Origin: Bradyrhizobium elkanii WSM2783
GTDB taxonomy: Bacteria; Pseudomonadota; Alphaproteobacteria; Rhizobiales; Xanthobacteraceae
Assembly: GCF_000472865.1 (NCBI RefSeq)
Contig: NZ_AXAP01000004.1
Span: forward strand, 62,001 to 126,000
Direction of reading: 5' to 3'
DNA: 64,000 nt
Shown piece after piece: positions 52,348 through 61,387 of the stretch. The stretch's first letter is position 1. Every line of letters starts with the position of its first letter. The notes under the pieces were generated by a model that worked only from the letters and a program-made list of their open reading frames with translations, did not search any database and was not told the origin of the DNA. Made by a program: the position numbers and the translations under genes.

Positions 52348-53910
52348 TCAGGACGTGCGCAGCGACTCCGCCAGTTTGTGCTTCAATATCTTGCCCGTCG
52401 AGGTCGCCGGCAGCGCGTCGAGCAGGATGATCTCCGAGGGCCGCTTGTAGGAGGTGAGCTGCGGCGCGACATGGGCCATCAAGTCCTCCGCCGTCGCCTT
52501 CGAGCCCTGCAGCAGCTGGACGAACGCGACCACTTCCTCATTGCCCTCGACCGGCCGCCCCACCACGGCGCACTGCACCACGGCGTCGTGGGTCGAGAGC
52601 ACCGCCTCGATCTCCGCCGGATAGACGTTGAAGCCGGAGCGGATGATCATCTCCTTGGTACGGCCGACGATATAGAGGCAGTCGCCCTCGAAACGCGCGA
52701 GATCGCCGGTGTTGAACCAGCCATCGGGATCGATCGCCTTCGCGGTGAGATCGGGCGCGCGGTAATAGCCGCGCATCACGTTGGCGCCGCGGACATGGAG
52801 CTCGCCGACCGCGCCGCTTGCGACCAGCTTGCCATCCCTGCCGACGATCCTGGCCTCGAGACCGGGCAGCAGCGTCCCGACGCCATGGTCGGCTCTCGGC
52901 GCCTCCGGACGGATGCCGGAAATCCCGGGCGAGCATTCGGTGATGCCGTAGCCGTTGAGCAAAGGCAGCCCGAGTTCCTGTTCGACCCGCGATTTCAGAT
53001 CGAGGTCGAGCGGCGCGCCCGCGACCGAGATCAGGCGCAGCGCGCCGCGGTTCAGTTTCGAAAGACCTGACGTCCGCTTGTATTCGAGCAGGCGCTGATA
53101 GGTGGCGGGAACGCCGTTCAGGATCGTGATGCCTTCCTCCGCCATCGCCTGCACCAGCGCCGCCGGATCATACTTCGCGACCAGGCGGACCGTGGCGCCG
53201 GTCATCAGCGTCATCGTCAGTAGCGAGATCCCGACGATGTGCGAGATCGGCAGCACGCAATATTGCACGTCGTCCGACGTCATGTTGCGCAGCGCCGCGG
53301 TGGTCTGGGCGCTGAACAAGAGATTGCGGTGCGTCAGCATCACGCCTTTCGGCGTGCCCGTGGTGCCCGAGGTGTAGATCAGCACGGCGACCTGGCTGGC
53401 GCCGTCGGCCTCGACCGGCTCGGGCGAGGTCGCCTCGTTCAGCGCGGATACGCCGATGCCATAGAGCGGGCCGACATCCTCCACCGGTGCGCTATAACGC
53501 GCGGCATGCGCGGCCGCTTCCTTGGAAACGTCGGTGGTGAGGAAGACGCGGCGCGCGCCGCTGTGATCCCGGATCTGGTCCAGTTCGCGCGGCGATAGCC
53601 GCGGATTGACCACGATCGCCCAGGCATCGAGCCGGCTCGCGGCGAACAGAAGGCACGCGAGCGGGATCGCGTTCTCGCTGACGATCATGATGCGGTCGCC
53701 GGCGCGGATGCCGAGCGCACGCAGCGCGTCCGCGGTGCCGCCGATGGCGCGATCGAGTTCGCGGTAGGTCAGGCTGCCGCCGTCATCGATCAGCGCCGTG
53801 CGATCCGGCGTCGCCGCGACATGCCGGTCGATCACCTCGTGAATCCGGTTCGGCAGATTTGCCAGAATTTCGGCCGCCGGGGCCGCTCGCTCCAATATCG
53901 TCAACGACAC
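52348..53910 (-). CDS. acyl-CoA synthetase (AMP-forming)
   Basis: A 520-residue adenylate-forming ligase. The phosphate loop is AVLIYTSGTTGTPKGVMLTH. Further marks are NGYGITECSPG, WFNTGDLA, and the hinge RTKEMIIRSGFNVYPAEIE; the catalytic lysine is in STGKILKHKL. It activates a carboxylic acid for the downstream SDR, hydratase and dehydrogenase. It lies 49 bp after the isomerase gene in the same operon. Confidence 0.92.
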   Translation of the reverse strand: MSLTILERAAPAAEILANLPNRIHEVIDRHVAATPDRTALIDDGGSLTYRELDRAIGGTADALRALGIRAGDRIMIVSENAIPLACLLFAASRLDAWAIVVNPRLSPRELDQIRDHSGARRVFLTTDVSKEAAAHAARYSAPVEDVGPLYGIGVSALNEATSPEPVEADGASQVAVLIYTSGTTGTPKGVMLTHRNLLFSAQTTAALRNMTSDDVQYCVLPISHIVGISLLTMTLMTGATVRLVAKYDPAALVQAMAEEGITILNGVPATYQRLLEYKRTSGLSKLNRGALRLISVAGAPLDLDLKSRVEQELGLPLLNGYGITECSPGISGIRPEAPRADHGVGTLLPGLEARIVGRDGKLVASGAVGELHVRGANVMRGYYRAPDLTAKAIDPDGWFNTGDLARFEGDCLYIVGRTKEMIIRSGFNVYPAEIEAVLSTHDAVVQCAVVGRPVEGNEEVVAFVQLLQGSKATAEDLMAHVAPQLTSYKRPSEIILLDALPATSTGKILKHKLAESLRTS

Positions 53911-53959
53911 CTCCCGCCTCCACGACCCTTGTTCCGGGCCTTGCTGTGAATTGGTTTGC

Positions 53960-54610
53960 TTAGGTTCCTGGCCGTCTCGCGCAGCCTTTCGCCGCCGCGA
54001 GCTGGGCGACGATCTCTTCCTCGACCTCGCGCAGGCGATCCTTGCCGAAGAACATCTCGTCGCCGACGAAGAAAGTCGGCGAGCCGAACTCGCCGCGCGC
54101 CACCGCGGCTTGCGTGTTCTCGATCAGCTTCTTCTTGACGTCGTCCTGCTGGATGCGCGCGAGCACGCGGTCGATATCGACACCGGAGGCGAGGAACGCG
54201 TCGCGGAAGACCTGCGGATCGTCCATCTTCTTCGGCTCGACCCACATGTGGTGGTAGGCCGCACGGAAATAGGGCTCGAACAATCCCTCGAATTCCGCGG
54301 CGATCACGCCGCGCATCAGCATCAACGTGTTCACCGGGAAGAACGGGTTCGACTTGAATTTCGTGATGTGGTGGCGCCGCAGGAAGCGCTCGGTTTCCAG
54401 TGCGTTGTATTCGGCCTTGTTCTTGATCCCGCGCAGCGAGTCGAACGGCGACATGTTGCCGGTCGCCTTGTAGACGCCGCCGAGCAGCACCGGGACGTAG
54501 TCGAACTTCACGCCGGTGCGCTTTTCAATTCCCGGCAGGACCAGCTCGGCGAGATAGGCGTTCGGGCTGCCGAAATCGAAATGAAACTCGACTTTGAGCG
54601 GAGCAGCCAT
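53960..54610 (-). CDS. 2-hydroxychromene-2-carboxylate isomerase-like (DsbA/GST-kappa family)
   Basis: A 216-residue protein of the HCCA isomerase / kappa GST family. The start VEFHFDFGSPNAYLAELVLP carries the serine that replaces the DsbA cysteine. GEFGSPTFFVGDEMFFGKDRL near the C-terminus is the cis-Pro/glutathione region. HCCA isomerase works in naphthalene-type aromatic degradation, which suggests an aromatic substrate for the operon, though many homologues act on other compounds. It is the first gene, divergent from the HxlR regulator (192-bp gap). Confidence 0.9.
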   Translation of the reverse strand: MAAPLKVEFHFDFGSPNAYLAELVLPGIEKRTGVKFDYVPVLLGGVYKATGNMSPFDSLRGIKNKAEYNALETERFLRRHHITKFKSNPFFPVNTLMLMRGVIAAEFEGLFEPYFRAAYHHMWVEPKKMDDPQVFRDAFLASGVDIDRVLARIQQDDVKKKLIENTQAAVARGEFGSPTFFVGDEMFFGKDRLREVEEEIVAQLAAAKGCARRPGT

Positions 54611-54802
54611 CGATTGCCTTTCCTTGGCTAGGCCGGCCCGTCGCCGCCATCGGTTGCGACCTCGGCTTTAAAGTTCTATTTTAGAACTGTCAATAGCGGA
54701 TTGGGCTCTGCGGTAACGGTCGGCGCACAAACGGTTGAACGCGCCTCAGTGCCGAATTAGAATGAATCTTGCTTCGCGGACTGCAGGTGACTGGAGACAT
54801 TG

Positions 54803-55318
54803 ATGAAATGGGATACGCTTGAAGAGGAGCCGTGCTCGCTGGCCCGCACGGTGGCCGTGATCGGCGACCGCTGGAGTCTCCTGATCCTGCGCGAGTGCTT
54901 TCTTCGCAAGCGGAGGTTCGAGGCGTTTCAGTCTTCGCTGGGCATCACCCGCCATCTGCTCGCCGAGCGGCTGAAGAAGCTGGTGCGCTTCGGCGTGCTG
55001 CGCCGGATCCCGTACCAGGAATCGCCGAAGCGCTACGAATATATCCTGACGCAGAAGGGCCTCGACCTCTATCCGATCATCATGTCGATCGTGCACTGGG
55101 GCAACATCCACATGGTCGACTCGCGCGGCCGACCGATGCTGCATCAGCACAAGAACTGCGGACACATGTTCGACCCGGTGATGGTCTGCTCGGAATGCGG
55201 CGAGCCGCTGTCGGCCAAGGCCGTCCATGTGCATCCGGGCCCCGGCGCCCGCCAGACCTCGCCGGTGCACGCCATGGCGGCGGATGATCCGAAGGCGAAG
55301 ACCAAGACCGGGACGTGA
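54803..55318 (+). CDS. HxlR-family transcriptional regulator
   Basis: A 171-residue regulator. The HxlR winged helix (about 8-100) contains CSLARTVAVIGDRWSLLILRE and FQSSLGITRHLLAERLKKL. The extra C-terminal part has MVCSECGEPL, a pair of cysteines that could bind a metal. It starts at ATG 54803 with GGAG in front and is transcribed away from the five-gene catabolic operon, so it probably represses it. It is followed by a terminator-like palindrome. Confidence 0.92.
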   Translation: MKWDTLEEEPCSLARTVAVIGDRWSLLILRECFLRKRRFEAFQSSLGITRHLLAERLKKLVRFGVLRRIPYQESPKRYEYILTQKGLDLYPIIMSIVHWGNIHMVDSRGRPMLHQHKNCGHMFDPVMVCSECGEPLSAKAVHVHPGPGARQTSPVHAMAADDPKAKTKTGT

Positions 55319-55328
55319 CTGGGGCGCG

Positions 55329-55404
55329 GTAGCCCGCGTGGAGCGGAACGCGCAACCCGGGGCCGATGGATGACCCGGGTTGCGCTGCGCTCCACCCGGG
55401 CTAC
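55329..55404. repeat. palindrome, GTAGCCCGGGTGGAGC family
   Basis: GTAGCCCGCGTGGAGCG...CGCTCCACCCGGGCTAC, with an inner ACCCGGGG/CCCGGGT pair. It is the second copy of the element at 29973-30036. It follows the HxlR gene. The rest of the gap to 55663 holds no gene and presumably contains the rplU promoter and leader. Confidence 0.85.
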
Positions 55405-55663
55405 GCGCCGGGAAGTGAGCTCAAGCGGCCTAAAATCGCTCCAAATCCTTCAATTTGGGCGGGTTTTCGGCCCGTTTGCCTTGACTCCTGGCGCTTGGCA
55501 GCTATAACGGCGCCCAATCCGGCGTGGGATTTCTCGCGCCGCTTGTTTTTGTGCGAATTCCGGGGCAGGTCCCCGTCGCGCGAAAATCGTAACCCATAGC
55601 GACTGAACAAGAAGCCGCCCGGGGTTTCCCCGAGGACGGGATCGAACACGAAGGAATTAAACG

Positions 55664-56047
55664 ATGTTCGCAGTCATCAAAACCGGCGGCCGGCAGTACC
55701 GCGTCGTTCCGGATGATGTTCTCGAGATTGGCAAGATCGCCGGCGATGTCGGCACGATCGTGCAACTTGGCGAAGTTCTGGTGGTCGGCGGTGAAACGCC
55801 GGTCCTGGGCGCGCCGACGGTGGCAGGTGCTTCGGTGGCGGCCGAGGTGCTGCAGCACAAGCGCGGTCCGAAGGTAATCGCGTTCAAGAAGCGCCGCCGC
55901 AAGAATTCCCGTCGCAAGCGCGGCTATCGCGATGAACTGACGGTGCTGAGGATCACCGAGATCCTGACCGACAACGCGAAGCCGACGATCGGCCCGCGGC
56001 CGAAGAAGGAAAAGGTTGCTGCAGCGCCCACTGAGGATGCCGCATAA
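55664..56047 (+). CDS. rplU: 50S ribosomal protein L21
   Basis: A 127-residue protein with the L21 start MFAVIKTGGRQYRVVPDDVL and the basic segment KKRRRKNSRRKRGYRDELT typical of the family. The C-terminal 20 residues (Lys/Ala/Pro-rich) are an extension common in alphaproteobacteria. It is followed by rpmA, as in most bacteria. GAAGGAATT lies before the ATG. Confidence 0.97.
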   Translation: MFAVIKTGGRQYRVVPDDVLEIGKIAGDVGTIVQLGEVLVVGGETPVLGAPTVAGASVAAEVLQHKRGPKVIAFKKRRRKNSRRKRGYRDELTVLRITEILTDNAKPTIGPRPKKEKVAAAPTEDAA

Positions 56048-56081
56048 GCCTTCAAAAACGCGGCGTTAGAGAAATGTGATC

Positions 56082-56108
56082 GTCACGTCTCAAAAGTTGA
56101 AACGTGAC
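56082..56108 (+). promoter_or_regulatory. rplU-rpmA intercistronic hairpin
   Basis: GTCACGT (56082-56088) pairs with ACGTGAC (56102-56108) around a 13-base loop. A second small inverted pair, GATTCC-GTCAA-GGAATT, follows near 56120. It lies in the 123-bp gap before rpmA and may tune the L21/L27 ratio or mark an rpmA promoter region. Confidence 0.45.
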
Positions 56109-56170
56109 AAAAAGTGAAATGATTCCGTCAAGGAATTGATCTAGAGAATTACTGCAGTTGGAGACGAGCT

Positions 56171-56443
56171 ATGGCTCACAAAAAAGCAGGCGGTTCATCG
56201 CGAAACGGACGTGATTCCAAGGGCAAGCGCCTTGGCATCAAAGCGTTCGGTGGCGAGCTCGTGATTCCCGGTAATATCATCGCGCGTCAGCGCGGCACCA
56301 CCTGGCATCCGGGCCTTAATGTCGGCATGGGAACCGATCATACCCTATTCGCCAAAGTTGAAGGTCGTGTGGAGTTCCGCGCCAAAGGCAATGGCCGCAC
56401 CTTCGTATCGGTAATTCCGGTGCTCGAGGCTGCAGCCGAATAG
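56171..56443 (+). CDS. rpmA: 50S ribosomal protein L27
   Basis: A 90-residue L27 starting [20 protein letters not shown], the conserved N-terminus that reaches the peptidyl-transferase centre. The remainder, [21 protein letters not shown], is also conserved. It is second in the rplU-rpmA pair and is followed by a clear terminator. Confidence 0.98.
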   Translation: MAHKKAGGSSRNGRDSKGKRLGIKAFGGELVIPGNIIARQRGTTWHPGLNVGMGTDHTLFAKVEGRVEFRAKGNGRTFVSVIPVLEAAAE

Positions 56444-56503
56444 ACGGTGGACGATATGAGTCCGCCGGATCCTGTTGAACCGGCGGGGCTCTAAGTGGCT
56501 CCA

Positions 56504-56533
56504 GGGGAGGCGGGATACCGGCCTCCCCTTTTC
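56504..56533 (+). terminator. rho-independent terminator after rpmA
   Basis: GGGGAGGC (56504-56511) and GCCTCCCC (56521-56528) form a perfect 8-bp stem with a 9-base loop, followed directly by TTTTCTG. Confidence 0.85.
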
Positions 56534-56610
56534 TGTTGCGCGTGTCCCATGTGGGGCCACGCGCAAGGATCGAAGCGTAGCGTACCGTTGTCGCATCACA
56601 GGAGCCCGAC

Positions 56611-57207
56611 ATGCTGCAGGATATCCCGACCCCAATGTTACGCGAGTCGAGAGGTTGCGTCCTCGAGACCGAACGGCTGACCTTGCGCAAGCCGACGCTC
56701 GCGGACGTAAAAGCAATTGCGCATCTCGCCAATGATCGTCGCATTGCAGAGAACACCCGCCGCCTGCCGCATCCTTATCTGAACGAGCATGCGGTCGAAT
56801 TCGTGCGTGCGACTGCCGGGGGAGGCGGCGAGACCGTGTTCCTGATCGAGACCAGCTCCGCGCCGATAGGCGTGGTCGGCATCGACTGGCGCGAGCCTGA
56901 TACTCCGGAGCTCGGCTACTGGCTCGGCGTCGAACATTGGGGCCAGGGCTTTGGCACCGAGGCCGCGCGCGCCACGATCGACTACTTCTTCGAGGAGTTC
57001 GGCCACGACTACCTGTTCTCCGGCGCCCGCGTCGCCAACCCGTCGTCGCGCAACATCCTGGAGAAATGCGGCTTCCAGTGGAGCGGCGTCGAGCTGCACC
57101 GCTTCGAAGCGCTCGGCTCCTCCACCCCGGTCGACTGCTTCCGCCTGTCGCGCAGCGTCTGGTCGTCGCTGAGGCGCTGGGGCTCATCGATGCGAAGGGA
57201 TCGATAG
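56611..57207 (+). CDS. GNAT-family N-acetyltransferase (RimJ/RimL type)
   Basis: A 198-residue acetyltransferase. LETERLTLRKPTLADVKAIA is the usual RimJ/RimL start. The acetyl-CoA site is ELGYWLGVEHWGQGFGTEAA, followed by NPSSRNILEKCGFQ. It lies downstream of rpmA after the terminator. A GNAT gene in this place is frequent in rhizobia (general knowledge). The substrate, a protein N-terminus or small amine, is unknown. Confidence 0.9.
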   Translation: MLQDIPTPMLRESRGCVLETERLTLRKPTLADVKAIAHLANDRRIAENTRRLPHPYLNEHAVEFVRATAGGGGETVFLIETSSAPIGVVGIDWREPDTPELGYWLGVEHWGQGFGTEAARATIDYFFEEFGHDYLFSGARVANPSSRNILEKCGFQWSGVELHRFEALGSSTPVDCFRLSRSVWSSLRRWGSSMRRDR

Positions 57208-57249
57208 CAGAGAAGACCGCGTAGGGTCTCGCCGCAAACAACACCCGTC

Positions 57250-57269
57250 GTCCCCGCGAAAGCGGGGAC
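57250..57269. repeat. short palindrome GTCCCCGCGAAAGCGGGGAC
   Basis: A perfect 8-bp stem with GAAA tetraloop between the convergent acetyltransferase and transporter genes. It may terminate either transcript. The hairpin and its flank, CCCATAACCACC, are typical of a dispersed Bradyrhizobium element (general knowledge). Confidence 0.6.
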
Positions 57270-57329
57270 CCATAACCACCGGAAGTTGTTGAGGCGCGAG
57301 CAAGCAGAAACTGCGCAGCGTCGTTGAAG

Positions 57330-58244
57330 CTACACCGGCGGGCTCACCACCGGCTCTTCCCGCCCCAGCTTCTGCTCGCGCAGGAAGATGTAGAGCCCGG
57401 CGGCGATGATGATCGCGGCCCCGACGATTGTGGCCCAGGACGGCACGTCACCCCACACGACGAAGCCGAAGATCACCGCCCAGACGATCATCGAATATTG
57501 GTAGGGCACCACCACGCTTGCCGGCGCCAGCTTCAGCGAGCGATTGACACAGAACAGCGCCGCGACCGAGATCAGCCCGGCGACGAAGAAGAGAGCAAGG
57601 CTGCCGGCATCCGGCGTCACCCAGCCGAACGGCGACAGCACGACGCCGAGCAGGAACGTGCCGCAGAACTGCGACGAGGTCAGCACGATATCGGGTGTTG
57701 CGCGCAGCGAGCGCGTGATCAGCATCAGGACCGCGAACGACATGCTGCCGCCGAGCGCAATCATCGCCGGCAAGCTCACGGTTTGCGCTGATGGCCTGAG
57801 CGCGATCAATACGCCGCAGAAGCCGACCAGGATCGCGCTCCAGCGCCGCCAGCCGATCCGCTCGCCGAGCACCAGACCCGACAGCGCGGTGACGAAGATC
57901 GGGCCGGCAAGATAATAGGTGATGACGTCGGCGAGCGGCAGGTAGACGGTCGCAAGGAAGAAGGCGGCAACCTCGAGCGTTGACAGTATCACCCGCAGCA
58001 ATTGCAGCCAGGGACGCTCGATAGGGAAGAACTTCGCACGCTGCTTCCAGATGATCGGCAGCAGCACCACCAGTGCCGCACAGGCGCGCAGCCACAACAA
58101 CTGTCCGACCGAATAGGTCGCGACAAGGAATTTCCCCATCGCATCGCCGAACGAGAACATGAAGATCGACAGCAGCATCAGCCCGATGCCGGCAAGCCGG
58201 GCGGAGCGATCATCATAGGCGGAGAGTTTTGCGAACAGGGTCAT
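57330..58244 (-). CDS. EamA/DMT-family transporter
   Basis: A 304-residue membrane protein with about ten hydrophobic helices in two EamA repeats (about 17-145 and 160-290). The first begins GIGLMLLSIFMFSFGDAMGK. Members export amino acids, metabolites or drugs; no substrate is evident. It stands between convergent rpmA-side genes and a divergent MaoC gene, with a family B repeat in the 213-bp gap upstream. Confidence 0.9.
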   Translation of the reverse strand: MTLFAKLSAYDDRSARLAGIGLMLLSIFMFSFGDAMGKFLVATYSVGQLLWLRACAALVVLLPIIWKQRAKFFPIERPWLQLLRVILSTLEVAAFFLATVYLPLADVITYYLAGPIFVTALSGLVLGERIGWRRWSAILVGFCGVLIALRPSAQTVSLPAMIALGGSMSFAVLMLITRSLRATPDIVLTSSQFCGTFLLGVVLSPFGWVTPDAGSLALFFVAGLISVAALFCVNRSLKLAPASVVVPYQYSMIVWAVIFGFVVWGDVPSWATIVGAAIIIAAGLYIFLREQKLGREEPVVSPPV

Positions 58245-58278
58245 GGATGGCTGGGATGCTTCTCGTCATGGCGGGATT

Positions 58279-58381
58279 AGAGCATGATCCGGAAAAGTGT
58301 GAGGCGGTTTTCCGAAAAGATCATGCTCAAACAATAACCTAAAGCGCGATGATGCTTCATCCTCATCTCATCGCGCTTTAG
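58279..58381. repeat. palindromic repeat family B, long form
   Basis: TAGAGCATGATCCGGAAAAG...CTTTTCGGAAAAC-type arms, GATCATGCTCAAACA, then CTAAAGCGCGATGA...TCATCGCGCTTTAG. It lies between the divergent transporter and MaoC genes, so it is near both promoters rather than at a 3' end. Confidence 0.85.
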
Positions 58382-58457
58382 GCGGAATCGATTGCCGCAT
58401 CAACATTGCTGCGATACCGGTACATCACAAAACAATTCTGCCGAGGAAAGCCCTGAT

Positions 58458-58937
58458 ATGACCGACTTCGACCCCGCCCAACACCGCATGGTGCAAGCAC
58501 AGCGCTGGTTCGAAGATTTCACCCTCGGCGAGCGCTTTGTGATCCCGAGCCGGACCCAGACCGAGGCGGTGTTCGCGGCGTTCCAGACCGCCAGCGGCGA
58601 CACCCATCCGATCCACTATGACGTCGAATATTGCCGTGCCCGCGGCATGCCGCACCTGCTCGCGCACGGCTTTCAGACCCTGATCCACACCGCACCCGGC
58701 GCCGGGCTGTTTCCGTTCATCGTCGAGGAATCCATGATCGGCTTTCTCGAACAGTCGAGCCGCTTCTTGAAGCCGGTCTATGCCGGCGACACCATCTATC
58801 CCGCGCTCGAAGTGACCGAGCTTGTGCCCGGCCGCACCACCGGCGTCGTGACGTTGCGCTCCACCGTGTTCAACCAGCGCCGGGAATTGGTGCTCGAAGG
58901 CATGCAGAAGTTCTTGATCCGGCGACGGCCAGCCTAA
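58458..58937 (+). CDS. MaoC-family dehydratase
   Basis: A 159-residue hot-dog-fold protein. The catalytic pair lies in FQTASGDTHPIHYDVEYC, the Asp-His hydratase motif of MaoC/R-hydratase. It should hydrate or dehydrate an enoyl-CoA. ATG 58458 is chosen over the opening at 58392, which lacks family sequence. Its stop overlaps the stop of the convergent ogt gene by 4 bp. Confidence 0.9.
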   Translation: MTDFDPAQHRMVQAQRWFEDFTLGERFVIPSRTQTEAVFAAFQTASGDTHPIHYDVEYCRARGMPHLLAHGFQTLIHTAPGAGLFPFIVEESMIGFLEQSSRFLKPVYAGDTIYPALEVTELVPGRTTGVVTLRSTVFNQRRELVLEGMQKFLIRRRPA

Positions 58938-59485
58938 AGCGAAACGCCTTCGTGCGCGAGCAGCCAGCGCTTGCGCTCCAACCCGCCGCCATATTTGACC
59001 AGCGCGCCATTGGCACCGATCAGGCGATGACAGGGCAGCACGACGCTGATCGGGTTGGAGCCGTTGGCATGACCGACAGCGCGCTGCGCGTTGGGCGCAC
59101 CGAGCTTTGCCGCCATCGCGCCATAGCTCATCGTCGTGCCCACGGGGATCTTCGCCAGCGCGGTCCAGACCTTGTTTTGGAACGCCGTGCCCGCGACGCG
59201 CCACTGGATGCCGCCGAGGCGATCGAGATCGCCCTTGAAATATTCGGACAGCGCGGCGCGGATGTCCTTCGGCGCACGCGCCTGTTTCAAGACCACGGCG
59301 CCATAGCGCAGGCGCAGCAGCTCGTTCATGCGCGCCTCATAGTCCTCCCAATCCAGCGCGCGGAGCACGCCGTCGTCATCGGTGACCAGCAACGCCACGC
59401 CGATCGGCGTTTCCAGCCGATCCAGGCCGAACGTTGTGGCCGGCTTCGTCAGTTTGTCGCGTACAGGCATTGTCGTTCCAGACAT
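58934..59485 (-). CDS. ogt: methylated-DNA-[protein]-cysteine S-methyltransferase
   Basis: A 183-residue DNA repair protein that removes alkyl groups from O6 of guanine onto its own cysteine. The acceptor is C152 in VVLPCHRLIG. The helix-turn-helix region has GTTMSYGAMAAKLG. The N-terminal domain is of Ogt type. Two starts are possible (59485 or 59470); the second has a GGA closer to it. It is a single gene, tail to tail with the MaoC gene. Confidence 0.93.
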   Translation of the reverse strand: MSGTTMPVRDKLTKPATTFGLDRLETPIGVALLVTDDDGVLRALDWEDYEARMNELLRLRYGAVVLKQARAPKDIRAALSEYFKGDLDRLGGIQWRVAGTAFQNKVWTALAKIPVGTTMSYGAMAAKLGAPNAQRAVGHANGSNPISVVLPCHRLIGANGALVKYGGGLERKRWLLAHEGVSL

Positions 59486-59554
59486 CGATGAACAGTCGCA
59501 TCTTCGATCCGTCGCGTGCTACCGTCCACCCGGTTTCCGGGGACGGGGGACAAG

Positions 59555-59917
59555 ATGTTCTGGATCGCAAACCTCTTGGTCGCGGTGGTGGCCGCGCCGC
59601 ACATCTACTTCCTGATCCTGGAGATGTTTCTCTGGACCAAGCCGCTCGGCCTGAAGACGTTTCGCAACTCGATCGAGAAGGCCACCGATTCGGCGGTGCT
59701 CGCCGCAAACCAGGGCCTCTATAACGGCTTCCTCGCGGCTGGCCTGATCTGGGGCCTGCTTCACGCCAGCCCGGGCTTCGCGTTTCAGATCAAGACATTC
59801 TTCCTGCTCTGCGTAATCGTTGCCGGCGTCTATGGCGCAGCAACCGTCAGCCGCCGGATCCTCTATGTGCAGGCGGCTCCTGCTGCGCTCGCGCTGATTC
59901 TGCTCTGGCTTGCGTAA
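59555..59917 (+). CDS. DUF1304 membrane protein
   Basis: A 120-residue protein with four hydrophobic helices, starting MFWIANLLVAVVAAPHIYFL. The conserved segment WTKPLGLKTF and AANQGLYNGFLAAGLIWG identify the DUF1304 family, small inner-membrane proteins of unknown function. GGGGGA precedes ATG 59555. It is 69 bp from the divergent ogt gene. Confidence 0.88.
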   Translation: MFWIANLLVAVVAAPHIYFLILEMFLWTKPLGLKTFRNSIEKATDSAVLAANQGLYNGFLAAGLIWGLLHASPGFAFQIKTFFLLCVIVAGVYGAATVSRRILYVQAAPAALALILLWLA

Positions 59918-60085
59918 CCAGCACCCTACTTTGGTCGACTGATATCGCTCGGCTTTTCGGCGCGACGCCACCTTGCATTGCACCAGGGGTTCCTCCACTA
60001 TTACCGGCAGCGATGGCATCCGGCGGGTTTTGAAGTCCGGCGGAGAAGATCATCGGCACAATCACAACACATGAGGAAACTGCGA

Positions 60086-61312
60086 ATGAGGAACGGGTTT
60101 TTGCATCTGGTCACAGGGACGGCGCTGGCATTCGCGCTGTCGGTTTCCGCGGCCAATGCCCAGAAGAAATACGACCCCGGCGCCAGCGACACCGAGATCA
60201 AGGTCGGCCAGACCGTGCCGTTCTCCGGACCTGCATCGGCCTATGCCTCGATCGGCAAGACCCAGACCGCCTATATGAAGATGATCAACGATCAGGGCGG
60301 CGTAAACGGACGCAAGATCAACCTGATCCAATACGACGACGCCTACTCGCCGCCGAAGGCCGTCGAGCAGGCGCGCAAGCTGGTCGAAAGCGACGAGGTG
60401 CTTCTGACCTTCCAGATCGTCGGCACGCCATCCAATGCCGCGGTCCAGAAATATCTCAACTCCAAGAAGGTGCCGCAGCTTTTCGCGGCGACCGGCGCCT
60501 CGAAGTTCACCGACCCGAAGAATTTCCCGTGGACGATGGGCTTCAATCCGAACTACTTCGTCGAGGGCCGCATCTACGGCCAGTACATTCTGAAGAACCA
60601 TCCGAACGCCAAGGTCGGCATCCTCTATCAGAACGACGACCTCGGCAAAGACTACCTGAACGGCATCAAGGCCGGCCTCGGCGACAAGGCGGCCAGCATG
60701 GTGGTGGCGGAAGCCTCCTACGAGGTCTCAGATCCGACCGTGGATTCGCAGATCCTCAAGATCAAGGACGCCGGTGCGGACCTGTTCTTCAGCGCCACCA
60801 CGCCGAAGCAGGCGGCGCAGGCGATCAAGAAGATCGCCGAACTCGGCTGGAAGCCAGTGCAGATCGTCGACATCAACGCGACCTCCGTCGGCGCGGTGAT
60901 GAAGCCCGCCGGCCTCGAGGCGGCCAAGGGCGTGATCAGCGTCAACTACGGCAAGGATCCGCTCGATCCGACCTGGAAGGATGATGCCGGCATGAAGAAG
61001 TATTTCGAGTTCATGGCCAAGTACTATCCGGAAGGCGACAAGGACTCGAACTTCAACACCTACGGCTACTCGACCGCGCAGCTTCTGATCCATGTACTCA
61101 AGGAGTGCGGCGATAATCTCACGCGCGAGAACGTGATGAAGCAGGCCGCCAGCCTGAAGAACGTGCAGCTCGACCTCTCGCTGCCCGGCATCGTCGCCAA
61201 CACCTCGCCGACCGATTACCGCGTCAACAAGCAGCTCCAGATGATGCGCTTTAACGGCGAGCGCTGGGAGCTGTTCGGCCCGATCCTCGAGGACGTCGGC
61301 CCGGCGGGTTAG
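60086..61312 (+). CDS. LivJ-type ABC substrate-binding protein
   Basis: A 408-residue periplasmic protein. The signal peptide runs MRNGFLHLVTGTALAFALSV with cleavage near ANAQ. The mature start GASDTEIKVGQTVPFSGPAS is the family pattern. It is a clear paralogue of the protein at 35109-36320, sharing most blocks such as NGRKINLI, YSPPKAVEQ and ECGDNLTREN. ATG 60086 has AGGAAA before it; ATG 60071 is also possible. No transporter genes adjoin. A strong terminator follows. Confidence 0.93.
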   Translation: MRNGFLHLVTGTALAFALSVSAANAQKKYDPGASDTEIKVGQTVPFSGPASAYASIGKTQTAYMKMINDQGGVNGRKINLIQYDDAYSPPKAVEQARKLVESDEVLLTFQIVGTPSNAAVQKYLNSKKVPQLFAATGASKFTDPKNFPWTMGFNPNYFVEGRIYGQYILKNHPNAKVGILYQNDDLGKDYLNGIKAGLGDKAASMVVAEASYEVSDPTVDSQILKIKDAGADLFFSATTPKQAAQAIKKIAELGWKPVQIVDINATSVGAVMKPAGLEAAKGVISVNYGKDPLDPTWKDDAGMKKYFEFMAKYYPEGDKDSNFNTYGYSTAQLLIHVLKECGDNLTRENVMKQAASLKNVQLDLSLPGIVANTSPTDYRVNKQLQMMRFNGERWELFGPILEDVGPAG

Positions 61313-61335
61313 TGGGGCGGCTTATGGAAGACACG

Positions 61336-61366
61336 ATCGGCGGCCTCCGGGCCGCCGATTTGTTTT
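61336..61366 (+). terminator. rho-independent terminator after the binding-protein gene
   Basis: ATCGGCGGC (61336-61344) and GCCGCCGAT (61351-61359) form a 9-bp stem with loop CTCCGG, followed by TTGTTTTAT. It lies 24 bp after the stop. Confidence 0.88.
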
Positions 61367-61387
61367 ATGCGTCGCTGCGCTGCTTGA

